The position numbers were made by a program, and so were the translations under genes. A model generated the notes under the pieces. That model was not told where the DNA came from. It searched no databases and saw nothing but the letters and a program-made list of their open reading frames with translations. From positions 496,001-560,000 of the forward strand of contig NZ_BOMY01000022.1 in NCBI RefSeq assembly GCF_016862435.1: 64,000 nucleotides of DNA. Reading direction: 5' to 3'. The first letter of the stretch is position 1. Each line of letters starts with the position of its first letter. Shown piece after piece: positions 41,456 to 49,364 of the stretch. This DNA comes from Paractinoplanes tereljensis (GTDB taxonomy: Bacteria > Actinomycetota > Actinomycetes > Mycobacteriales > Micromonosporaceae).

Positions 41456-42867
41456 ACCACTAGGTAGAGCAGGAAGACGAAGATGAAGCCGACCACCGAG
41501 ATGATCGTCTCCATCACCGACCAGGTTTTGATGGTCTGCCCGACGGTCATCCCGAAGTACTCCTTGACCAGCCAGAACCCGGCGTCGTTGACGTGCGAGA
41601 AGAACAGCGACCCGCAGCCGATCGCCAGCGCCAGCAGCGACACCTCGGGCTTGTCCAGGGTGGCGGCCAGCGGCGCCACGATTCCCGCCGCGGTGATGGT
41701 GGCGACGGTCGCCGAGCCGGTGGCGACCCGGATGCCGACCGCGACCAGCCAGCCCAGCAGCAGCGCGTTGATGTTGGCGTCCTTGGCCGCGTCGGCGACG
41801 ATGTTGCCCACCCCGACATCGACGAGCACCTGCTTGAAGCCACCGCCGGCGGCCACGATCAGCAGGATGCCGGCGATCGGCGGCAGCGACCCGCCGAGCA
41901 CGGCGTTGGTCTCCCGCCGGTCCATCCCGGACCGCTTGCCCAGCGACCACATCGCCAGCAGCACCCCGAACAGCAGCGCCACCGGCGGATTGCCGAGCAC
42001 GTCGAGCGCGTCCCGCACCGGATTGCCCTTGTCGGCGGTGAGTTCCCCGACGGCCCGGGCCAGCATCAGCACGATCGGCAGCAGCACGGTCAGCACCGCC
42101 GGCCAGAAGCCGGGGTTCCGCCGGTTACGGTCGGGCTCGGTGGCGTCCTTGGCGTAGTCCTCGTCCCCCGAGGCAACAGCCGCGTCGGCCGGTCCCAGGA
42201 GCGCCGGCACCGGCAGCGGCACCCGCTTGGCGATCCAGTTACCGAAGACCGGCCCGGCCACGATCACCGTCGGGATCGCGCAGATCAGCCCGAACAGCAG
42301 CGTGAGCCCGAGGTCGGCGTTGAGACTGGAGATCGCCACCAGCGGCCCCGGGTGCGGCGGCACCAGCCCGTGCAAGACCGAAAGCCCGGCCAGGGCCGGA
42401 ATGCCAACCCGCAAAAGCCCGATGTCCGTACGCCGAGCGACGAGCAACACGATCGGCACCAGGAGCACCACGCCGACCTCGAAGAACAGCGGCAACCCGA
42501 CCAGGGCGGCGACGCCCGCCATCGCCCACGGCAGCGCCGAGCCGGAGACCCGCTCGACGATCCGGTTGACGATGCCGTCGGCGCCACCCGACTCGGCCAG
42601 CAGAGCACCGATCATCGAGCCGAGCGCGATCAGCAGCCCCACGCTGCCGACCGTGCTGCCCAGCCCGGTGGTGAAGGAGGTGACGGTGGTGCCCGGTGAG
42701 GCGCCGGCGACCAGCCCGAGCGTCGCCGAACCGAGGATGAGGGCCAGGAACGGATGCCACTTGGCCCAGGCGATGAGAAGAACGACGACCACGATGGCCA
42801 GCACCGCGGCGAGTACTAGTTGACCGGTTCCGGCATCAGTGATGGCCTCGGCAGCGAGGGACGTCAT
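41452..42867 (-). CDS. GntP family gluconate:H+ symporter
   Basis: 471 residues with about 12 hydrophobic helices. Family features include GLLIALGSMIGALLAESGGADGIV, PLFFEVGVVLLVPIVLLVARR, HGLVPPHPGPLVAI and the C-terminal GSLFFSHVNDAGFWLVKEYFGM, the last two being diagnostic of GntP/GntT. It imports gluconate or a related sugar acid with protons. No kinase or dehydrogenase for gluconate lies next to it, so it acts as an isolated transporter here. It is convergent with the HTH gene (stops overlap by 4 bp). Confidence 0.92.
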   Translation of the reverse strand: MTSLAAEAITDAGTGQLVLAAVLAIVVVVLLIAWAKWHPFLALILGSATLGLVAGASPGTTVTSFTTGLGSTVGSVGLLIALGSMIGALLAESGGADGIVNRIVERVSGSALPWAMAGVAALVGLPLFFEVGVVLLVPIVLLVARRTDIGLLRVGIPALAGLSVLHGLVPPHPGPLVAISSLNADLGLTLLFGLICAIPTVIVAGPVFGNWIAKRVPLPVPALLGPADAAVASGDEDYAKDATEPDRNRRNPGFWPAVLTVLLPIVLMLARAVGELTADKGNPVRDALDVLGNPPVALLFGVLLAMWSLGKRSGMDRRETNAVLGGSLPPIAGILLIVAAGGGFKQVLVDVGVGNIVADAAKDANINALLLGWLVAVGIRVATGSATVATITAAGIVAPLAATLDKPEVSLLALAIGCGSLFFSHVNDAGFWLVKEYFGMTVGQTIKTWSVMETIISVVGFIFVFLLYLVV

Positions 42868-42923
42868 GGGCCGGGCATACCCCCGCCCGGTTGCTTTGAA
42901 TCTTCGTCGGGTAAAAGGGATAA

Positions 42924-44642
42924 ATGGCCAAGTTGATCATGCCCGAGGTGCGCGCGGCCGCGAAGGTCCGGCCGGTCGACGCGGCCTGGGCCTTCGCCCT
43001 GCGGGCCGGCCTGGCGGTGGCGGTCCCGCTGGTCGTCCTGGTAGCGGCCGGCCGCCCGGCCTGGGCCGGGGTGGCGACCTTCGGAGCTTTCACCGCCCTG
43101 TACGCCCGGGACGAGCCCTACGCCCGCCGCGCCCGCGTGCTGACCTTCGCCGCGGTCGGCCTGCTCGCCTGCGTCTTCACCGGCACTCTGGCCGCGCTGA
43201 GCCCGCATCCGGAGGCGTTCGGCGCGGCTGCGGTGGCGCTGACCGGCGGCGTGGCCACCCTGCTGTGCGGCCGCTTCCGGGTAGGCCCGCCGGGCGGCCT
43301 GATGTTCGCCTTCGCCACCGCCGTGACCAGCGCGATGCCGGCCACGCCCACCGACCTGTGGCGGCACCCGCTGCTCTGCGGCGGCTCCGCCGCCCTGGCC
43401 TGGCTGATAGCCATGGCCGGCGTCCTGGTAGACCGAGACGCCCCCATGCGCCTGGCGGTGGCGCGGGCCTTGCGAGCAGCCGCCGCCCTGAACGACACAG
43501 CCCCCACCTTCCCCACCCCGAACGAAGCGACAGCAAATTCCGCCGACCGACAGCAAACGCCAGGCGGCCCCGCCGCAGAACAGCCGCCGCCCGGCACGCG
43601 GAGGAGCGACACACCCCCGAGCCCCGCCGGGCTTGTTGCGCGGCAGCAGGCGGCGGCCGCGATCGAGCGGGCCTGGCGGGCCGTTCCGCCGGATCGGCCG
43701 GCGGAGGCGCTGCTGGTCGCCCGAGCCGAGACCGAGCTGAGCGGCATCCACGGCCACAGCCCGGAGGCCGCGAAGGCCCTGCGCGCCCTGGCCGACGCCG
43801 TCGCCCGCCGCGGCCCGGCCCCGATCGCCGAGATGCGGAAGGCGGAGACCGACGAGGTACTCGGCCGCCGCGTCTACACGCTGCTGCTGCGCGAGCCCGG
43901 CGCCCGCCGCCCCGGCCCGGTCTGGCCGGCCGCCGCCCGGGTAGCGCTGGGCGCACTGGCCGCGGGCGCGGCAGCCGGCCTGCTGGCCCACGTCACCGGC
44001 CTGGGCCACCCCTATTGGGCGGCGCTGTCGGCGGTAGCGGTGCTGCAGGCGGACTCGATGCGGCTGTCGCTGCACAAGGCGATGCAGCGAGCGGCCGGCA
44101 CCACCATCGGCCTGTTCCTGGCCGGCGCTGCGGTGGCCCTGCCCGGCGACCACTGGACCCTGGTCGCCGCGATCGCGATAGCGCAGGTCTGCGCGGAGCT
44201 GCTGGTGGTCCGCAACTACGGCCTGGCGATGCTGGCGATCACTCCGCTGGCCCTGCTCGTAGGCGAGCTGGGCCGCCCGACCCCGGCCGCCGACCTGATC
44301 GGCGACCGCCTGGTGCAGACCCTGCTGGGCTGCGCGCTGGGTCTGCTGGCGGCGGCGATGGTGCGCAACCGGGCCGCCGTCCGCCACCTGAACGAGGCGA
44401 TAACCGCGGTGACAGCGGCCACGACGGCCCTGCGACGCGATCCAGGCGGTCCCTCCGGCGAGGCGACGCGGGTCGCCCGAGCGTTGCTGACACTGCGCGA
44501 GGCGTACGCCGTAGCAACCGGCGAACCAGGCCTGGCCCCCGACACCACCGAGCGAGTCCTGGCCACCGAGCGAGAGGCCCGCCAGTCCCTGGCAAAGCTG
44601 AACCGCCCAGACGCAAACAACCAAACCGACTCCCCCACCTGA
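42924..44642 (+). CDS. FUSC family membrane protein
   Basis: 572 residues. Two FUSC-like membrane modules, each with five or six hydrophobic segments (about 20-165 and 330-475), frame a long cytosolic linker (about 185-320) that is Pro/Thr/Ala-rich at its start. The C-terminal tail is helical and charged. Related to the aromatic acid exporters AaeB/YccS. Function is predicted to be efflux or transport of aromatic acids but is unproven. Divergent from gntP with a 56-bp gap. Confidence 0.85.
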   Translation: MAKLIMPEVRAAAKVRPVDAAWAFALRAGLAVAVPLVVLVAAGRPAWAGVATFGAFTALYARDEPYARRARVLTFAAVGLLACVFTGTLAALSPHPEAFGAAAVALTGGVATLLCGRFRVGPPGGLMFAFATAVTSAMPATPTDLWRHPLLCGGSAALAWLIAMAGVLVDRDAPMRLAVARALRAAAALNDTAPTFPTPNEATANSADRQQTPGGPAAEQPPPGTRRSDTPPSPAGLVARQQAAAAIERAWRAVPPDRPAEALLVARAETELSGIHGHSPEAAKALRALADAVARRGPAPIAEMRKAETDEVLGRRVYTLLLREPGARRPGPVWPAAARVALGALAAGAAAGLLAHVTGLGHPYWAALSAVAVLQADSMRLSLHKAMQRAAGTTIGLFLAGAAVALPGDHWTLVAAIAIAQVCAELLVVRNYGLAMLAITPLALLVGELGRPTPAADLIGDRLVQTLLGCALGLLAAAMVRNRAAVRHLNEAITAVTAATTALRRDPGGPSGEATRVARALLTLREAYAVATGEPGLAPDTTERVLATEREARQSLAKLNRPDANNQTDSPT

Positions 44643-44655
44643 CACCCCCGAATCG

Positions 44656-44704
44656 CGACCTTGACGAACTCCCGTCACCTCCCAACAGCGGCCCCACAAG
44701 ATCG
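44656..44704. repeat. 49-bp palindromic repeat, copy A
   Basis: Starts 14 bp after the FUSC stop. CGACCTTG at the left and CAAGATCG at the right, with CCGTCACCTCC in the centre. Same length and layout as copies B (44749) and C (15825). Confidence 0.75.
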
Positions 44705-44748
44705 ACAGCGCCGGGCAGCGCCAAGCCGAGCCAGCCATCCCCGCATCA

Positions 44749-44797
44749 CGACCTTGGCGAGCTCCCGTCAGCTCCGAACGGCCGCTCCACAAGATCG
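44749..44797. repeat. 49-bp palindromic repeat, copy B
   Basis: Copy B lies 93 bp from copy A in the same orientation and ends 63 bp from the stop of the convergent 707-residue gene. CGACCTTG, CCGTCAGCTCC and CAAGATCG are conserved. Confidence 0.75.
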
Positions 44798-44859
44798 GCA
44801 GCGGTGGGTGGCGGCGGGCGGGACGGGCGGTGCCACGCCGGGCTGGGCTGGGCGGTGGG

Positions 44860-46983
44860 TCAGATTCGTTCGGCGCTGAACCAACCCGACGCGGACGGGC
44901 CCAGTGGCTCGTCCAGGTGCACCGCGAAGACGGCTCGCACCGCCGTCGCCACCACGTTGAGCAGGGCCGTCACGCCGCGGGCCTGGGCTTCGGCGGCGGG
45001 GCCTACCGCCCAGAAGTAGGTGGCCTGCTGTTTGACGATGCGGATTCGGTGGCTCTCCTCGGTGAAACCGAAGGTCAAGTGGGCGAACTGCTCGTAGTCG
45101 ATGCGGAACTCCCGGGGCTCCTGCCGCATGTGTGGGCCGGGCACGCTGTGGCAGTGCACGCCCCGGTTGCTCAGGCCGATCAGAGAGCCGGCGTCCAGGT
45201 CGCCCAGCCGCACCAGCCACAGCGGACGCTCGGCGGTGCGCAGTGAGAGCACCGGCAGCCAGCGGTCCACCGGGCCGGGTTCGCGCAGCACCCGGCGCAG
45301 TTCCTCGACGGCGGCCGCGCGGGCCAGCTCGACCCGGTCGCCGGTCCAGTCGCCGCGCAGGCCGGCGGCCCGCGGCGAGCCGCCCAGCAGATGCCCGATG
45401 TAGGGGCGGACCCACCGGCGGCCCGGGTCGTCGAGCAGCATCCGCACGATCCGGCCGGCCATCGGGCTGCCGTCGCCGGCGTCCAGCTCGTCGATCAGGG
45501 CGGCGACCTCGCGCGGCGACCGGTACTGGATGACCAGGTCCAGATAGCGGTCGACCAGGTCGGGGCGGCGGCCGCCGGACGCGGCCGGTTCGGGGGCGAT
45601 GTGCCACAGCCGGGCCACCCATTTGACCGTGTCGGGGCCCCGGGCCAGCTCGCCGAGGATCGCGTCGACGACCGGGACGGCCGCGACGGCGCAGGCCCGG
45701 GTCAGCACGGCGGCGATCACCCCGGGCGGTTCGCCGGCCAGTTCGGCGGCGAACGCGCCCGGCGCGGCGAGACCGGTCAGCCGGGCGCTGTGCACGGCCG
45801 AGGCCACCACGAGGTCGATGAGGACCCGGGTGCCGGCCTGGGACGGCCAGGCGAACCCGGGCGGTACGGCGGTGGCGATCGCCCGGGACAGCACCCGCCG
45901 GTCGGCCCGCACCAGCTCGGCCATCACCTCGACCACACCGCTCGGGGTCAGCCCGGCGAGCCGCGGGACGAACCGGCGCATCGGTTCCGGGTCGAGCCGG
46001 GCCAGCACCGGCCCGGTCGTGCCCGGCCCTTCGGCGACCACCGCGTCGGCCAGGGCGTCGGCCGCGTCGTGGTCAGTGGTCTCGAGGTGGCCGATGAGCG
46101 CCGCGACGTGCCCGGGGTCGCACCGGGCAGCCGCCCGCGCGAGCGCGTCGTCGATCGGGACCGCCCCCAGCAGCCCGATGAACTCGATGGCGTGCTGACA
46201 GTGCCCGGCCGCCCGACCGATCAACCGACCGGCCCGCTCGTCGGCGCCGACGTCGCGCAGCGCGGCGCCGAGCGCGGCCGCCACCGGGATCCGGGCTACG
46301 GCCCGATCCAGCACCCCGTCCAGTTGGCTCTCAGACCGCTGGCCGGCGGCGGAGTGATGCTCGGCCCGCCCATCGTCCGGTTGACGCTCGGACCGCCGGT
46401 CGGCGGCGGAGTGATGCTCGGCCCGCCCACCGTCCGCTTGACGCTCGGGCCGCTGGCCGGCTGCAGCCTGGTCATGTTCGGCTTGCCCACCGTCCGCTTC
46501 GGACAGCGCCGCCACCAGCGCGATCATCTCCGGGCGCCGATCGAGCCGGACCTCGACGGCTGCGTCGAGCAGGGCATCGCGTTCCGGCGGTTCGAGCAGG
46601 CCGGACACCGCGACGACCTCGGGGGCACCAAGCCCGGCGGCGAAAGCGGCGAAGGCCGCGCGGCCCGGATCGGGCAGTGCGGTGAGGATCGCCGCGATCT
46701 CGGCGGCGGGCCGCTGGCAGGCGGCAGCCAGCACCCGGCCGGCGTCGGCCGGGTCCAGGACCTCGACGACGCCGGCCACCTCGCCCGCCGTCCGGCTCGC
46801 GCCGATCGCATCGAGCAGCATCTCGGCCGGCCGGTGCCCACCGGCGGCGCGCATCTCGGTGATCCGGCGCACCACGGCGGACGGGGCAAGCCACGGCAGG
46901 CGCCCGGCCGGGCTGCCGTCGACCATCATGGACGGATTGAAGCACGTGACGGCCGCAAGCGGGCCGCACAACCTGTCAGCCAT
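44860..46983 (-). CDS. Large protein of unknown function with internal tandem repeat
   Basis: 707 residues from ATG 46983; downstream in-frame ATGs at 46929 and 46926 are alternatives. It is Ala/Arg/Leu-rich and helical, with HEAT-like character (for example ARIPVAAALGAALRDVGADERAGRLIGRAAG and VARLWHIAPEPAASGGRRPD). A hydrophilic stretch at about 163-220 contains three tandem 19-20-residue repeats of the form DGGRAEHHSAADRRSERQ. The C-terminal ~120 residues hold a distinct domain with SLIGLSNRGVHCHSVPGPHM and IVKQQATYFWAV. No membrane segment or signal. I do not recognise the family. Confidence 0.8.
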   Translation of the reverse strand: MADRLCGPLAAVTCFNPSMMVDGSPAGRLPWLAPSAVVRRITEMRAAGGHRPAEMLLDAIGASRTAGEVAGVVEVLDPADAGRVLAAACQRPAAEIAAILTALPDPGRAAFAAFAAGLGAPEVVAVSGLLEPPERDALLDAAVEVRLDRRPEMIALVAALSEADGGQAEHDQAAAGQRPERQADGGRAEHHSAADRRSERQPDDGRAEHHSAAGQRSESQLDGVLDRAVARIPVAAALGAALRDVGADERAGRLIGRAAGHCQHAIEFIGLLGAVPIDDALARAAARCDPGHVAALIGHLETTDHDAADALADAVVAEGPGTTGPVLARLDPEPMRRFVPRLAGLTPSGVVEVMAELVRADRRVLSRAIATAVPPGFAWPSQAGTRVLIDLVVASAVHSARLTGLAAPGAFAAELAGEPPGVIAAVLTRACAVAAVPVVDAILGELARGPDTVKWVARLWHIAPEPAASGGRRPDLVDRYLDLVIQYRSPREVAALIDELDAGDGSPMAGRIVRMLLDDPGRRWVRPYIGHLLGGSPRAAGLRGDWTGDRVELARAAAVEELRRVLREPGPVDRWLPVLSLRTAERPLWLVRLGDLDAGSLIGLSNRGVHCHSVPGPHMRQEPREFRIDYEQFAHLTFGFTEESHRIRIVKQQATYFWAVGPAAEAQARGVTALLNVVATAVRAVFAVHLDEPLGPSASGWFSAERI
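46324..46497 (-). repeat. Three tandem 57/57/60-bp repeats in the coding sequence
   Basis: Units at 46324-46380, 46381-46437 and 46438-46497 share long identical segments. The lengths are multiples of three, so the reading frame of the host gene is kept. They encode hydrophilic Asp/Arg/His/Glu-rich units in the linker of the 707-residue protein. Confidence 0.85.
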
Positions 46984-47054
46984 CCGCCGTCATCAACGAC
47001 GGCCGGCCCCGGCGCACCACCGCGATGCCCCGGCTCCGGCCGGGGACACCGCCG

Positions 47055-47450
47055 TCACGCCACCGCGATGGCCTCGATCTCCAGGAGCCATTCCTCGGCG
47101 TAGATGCCGGTGATGATGATGGTGAGAGCCGGATGGTGATCGCCGAGCACCTCGGCCCGGATCCGGCTGTTGGCCGCCCGATACCGGCGATCGGACAGGT
47201 ACGTGGTGACCTTGGCCAGGTGGCCCAGGCTCAGGCCGGCCTCGGCCAGCACGGCGCCGATGTTCGCCCAGACGAGCCGGCACTGGGTGTCGAAGTCGTC
47301 CGGCACCTTGCCGTCGCTGTCCGCCCACGGCACCTGACCGCTGACGAAGACGATCCGCTGGGCACCGGTAACGAGCGTGCCATGGGTGTAGTTGCCGGTC
47401 GGCGCGGGCAGGGCGGCCGGGTCGACGGCCGTGATGCTGGCGTGGTCCAC
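47055..47450 (-). CDS. RidA family protein
   Basis: 131 residues from GTG 47450 with GGGGGAGA at five bases; the frame to 47495 has no support. The family pattern LVTGAQRIVFVSGQVPWADSDGKVPDDFDTQCRLVWANIGAVLAEAG and VTTYLSDRRYRAANSRI is present. RidA enzymes deaminate reactive 2-aminoacrylate-type enamines or act as chaperone-like members of the YjgF family. The conserved arginine for deamination is not obvious where usual (Arg in the R-x-A-N-S-R region is present), so exact activity is uncertain. Confidence 0.88.
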   Translation of the reverse strand: MDHASITAVDPAALPAPTGNYTHGTLVTGAQRIVFVSGQVPWADSDGKVPDDFDTQCRLVWANIGAVLAEAGLSLGHLAKVTTYLSDRRYRAANSRIRAEVLGDHHPALTIIITGIYAEEWLLEIEAIAVA

Positions 47451-47525
47451 GTGATCTCCCCCGGTGAGCCGGCGCGGGTGGCACCGGCGACTCACCGGAC
47501 GATATCGACAGCGGCCAACCCGTCG

Positions 47526-48197
47526 TCAGCCGGCGAGGCCGGCCTTCACCGCTCGGGTTACCTCGTCGGCAAGGATTTCCGGGCGGCCCTCGGCTAGGCC
47601 GTCCAGGGCCAGCGCGGCCACCACGGCCGGGTCGGTCTTCTGGTCGGCGGGGACGTGCGCGGCCATGTCGGTGGCCATGTAGCCGACGTGCAGCGCCGCC
47701 ACTTCGATGCCGCGCGGGGCCAGCTCGTCGCGTACCGCTCGGGTCATCGCCCAGCCCGCCGCCTTGGCCGCGGAGTAGGCACCGGCCTGGGCCGGGTGCC
47801 ACCACGACAGCACGGACAGCACGTTGAGGATCGCGCCGCCGCCGTTGGCCTCGATCGCCGGGACGAACGCCCTGGTCACACCGAGGGTGCCGAAGTAGTG
47901 GGTCTCCATTTCCAGGCGGATCTGGTCCAGGTCGCCGTCGATCAGGCTCTGGCCCAGGGACGTGCCGGCGTTGTTGATCAGCAGGGTGGCGTCGCCGGCC
48001 GTCTTGGCAGCCTGTGCGATCGAGGCCGGGTCGGTGATGTCCAGCTGCAGCGGGATCGCGCCGGGGAGATCGATGCTGTCCAGCACCCGCGCGGCGGCGT
48101 AGACCTTGGCGCCGCGCTCGAGGAGCTGGGCGGCGAAGTGGCGGCCTAGGCCGCGGTTGGCACCGGTGACGACGGCTACCGAGTTCGTGATGTCCAT
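47526..48197 (-). CDS. SDR family oxidoreductase
   Basis: 223 residues from ATG 48197. Classical SDR: VVTGANRGLGRH (9-20) binds NAD(P), LINNAGTS is the adenine-ring loop, and the catalytic Tyr/Lys are in AYSAAKAAGWAM. Serine is provided in LSVLSWWHP. The substrate is unknown. It is divergent from a TetR gene; the two share a pair of 20-bp dyads. Confidence 0.9.
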   Translation of the reverse strand: MDITNSVAVVTGANRGLGRHFAAQLLERGAKVYAAARVLDSIDLPGAIPLQLDITDPASIAQAAKTAGDATLLINNAGTSLGQSLIDGDLDQIRLEMETHYFGTLGVTRAFVPAIEANGGGAILNVLSVLSWWHPAQAGAYSAAKAAGWAMTRAVRDELAPRGIEVAALHVGYMATDMAAHVPADQKTDPAVVAALALDGLAEGRPEILADEVTRAVKAGLAG

Positions 48198-48203
48198 GCG
48201 ACT

Positions 48204-48258
48204 TAGATTACGAGTGACATCTAAAGGCCGCAAGGTAATAGATGACACACGCCATCTA
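48204..48258. promoter_or_regulatory. Paired 20-bp operators between SDR and tetR
   Basis: TAGATTACGAGTGACATCTA (48204-48223) and TAGATGACACACGCCATCTA (48239-48258) have the same ends, TAGAT and ATCTA, and lie 35 bp apart. The first begins 7 bp upstream of the SDR start, the second ends 12 bp before the tetR start. Confidence 0.75.
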
Positions 48259-48269
48259 TACTCAGGTTC

Positions 48270-48773
48270 ATGGGACGGGTGTCGCAGGCGCAGGCGCAGG
48301 AGAACCGGAAGCGGATCGTCGAGACGGCGGCCCGGCTGTTCCGCGAGCGCGGGGTGGACGGGGTGAGCGTGGCCGACGTGATGGCCGAGGTCGGGCTGAC
48401 CCACGGTGGCTTCTACAAGCAGTTCGCATCCAAGGACGCGCTGGTCGCCGAGGCGGTCGAGCACGCCTTTGCGGGGATGGCCGAGCGGCTGCGCGGGCTC
48501 GACCGGGAGACCTTCCTGCGGGAGTACCTCTCCCCCGAACACCGGGACAATCCGGGGATCGGCTGCCCGGCGGCCGGGTTCGGCGGCGACCTGGCGCGTG
48601 AGGATGGCGCTCTCCCGGCGTACACGCAAGGGGTTGATCTTTATGCGGAATGGCTCGGAGATGATCTCGCGGCGGTAAGCACCCTGGTCGGAGCGATGGT
48701 GCTCGCGCGCGCGACGGCCGGCACCGAGCTCTCCGACCGGATCCTGGAGGCGGCGAAGGCCGCCCTAGCGTAG
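48270..48773 (+). CDS. TetR family regulator
   Basis: 167 residues from ATG 48270. The helix-turn-helix is VSVADVMAEVGLTHGGFYKQFASKDAL (about 32-58), the form with GGFYKHF found in AcrR-like TetR proteins. The C-terminal domain has NPGIGCPAAGFGGDLARED. It is expected to repress the divergent SDR through the paired dyads. Its 3' end overlaps the convergent TetR gene by 9 bp. Confidence 0.9.
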   Translation: MGRVSQAQAQENRKRIVETAARLFRERGVDGVSVADVMAEVGLTHGGFYKQFASKDALVAEAVEHAFAGMAERLRGLDRETFLREYLSPEHRDNPGIGCPAAGFGGDLAREDGALPAYTQGVDLYAEWLGDDLAAVSTLVGAMVLARATAGTELSDRILEAAKAALA

Positions 48774-49364
48774 GCGGAAATTGGCCTCGAGGATGTTCAG
48801 CGCCTCCTCGAGCTGCCCGAGATCTTCCGGGCCGAAGCCGTTGGCCGAACCGGGCGGGGTGATCGCCACGACGACGCCGACGATGGCGCCCGCCACCACC
48901 CGGTAGCTGAGGTCGTCGGCGCTCCCGCCGTCCCGCTCGGCCAGGGCGGCGGCGAGCATGTCGACCGCCATCACCGTCTGGTTCATCACCCGCGCCCGCA
49001 GCTCGGGCACCGCCTGGTAGATCCGCTGGCGGCGCCGCTCGCTCTCCCACTCCTCCGCGCTGAACTGCAGGAAGACCGACTTCATGCCGTTCAGCAGCGC
49101 CTTGACCGGGGAGACGCCGGGCGGCTGCGCCTTGATCGCCTCGACGATCAGCGGGTCGTAGTCGTCGGTGAGGATGACGTCTTCCTTGGTCGGGAAGTAG
49201 CGGAAGAACGTGCTCGGCGAGACCTCGGCCGCCTCCGCGATCTGGTCCACGGTGGTTGCCGCGTACCCCTGCTCCTCGAAGAGCCGGATCGCCTGCTCGC
49301 GGATGGCGAGCCGGGTCTTTGCCTTCTTGCGTTCCCGCAGGCCGGCTGGCAGGGGCGAGGTCAT
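48765..49364 (-). CDS. TetR family regulator of the MFS operon
   Basis: 199 residues from ATG 49364. The helix-turn-helix is TTVDQIAEAAEVSPSTFFRYFPTKEDV (about 37-63). The C-terminal half has a TetR_C_17-like layout (AVPELRARVMNQTVMAVDMLAAALAERDGG). Its ATG overlaps the stop of the MFS gene (ATGA), so the exporter and its regulator are one operon. The probable operator lies ahead of the exporter at 50873-50906. Confidence 0.9.
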   Translation of the reverse strand: MTSPLPAGLRERKKAKTRLAIREQAIRLFEEQGYAATTVDQIAEAAEVSPSTFFRYFPTKEDVILTDDYDPLIVEAIKAQPPGVSPVKALLNGMKSVFLQFSAEEWESERRRQRIYQAVPELRARVMNQTVMAVDMLAAALAERDGGSADDLSYRVVAGAIVGVVVAITPPGSANGFGPEDLGQLEEALNILEANFRLR

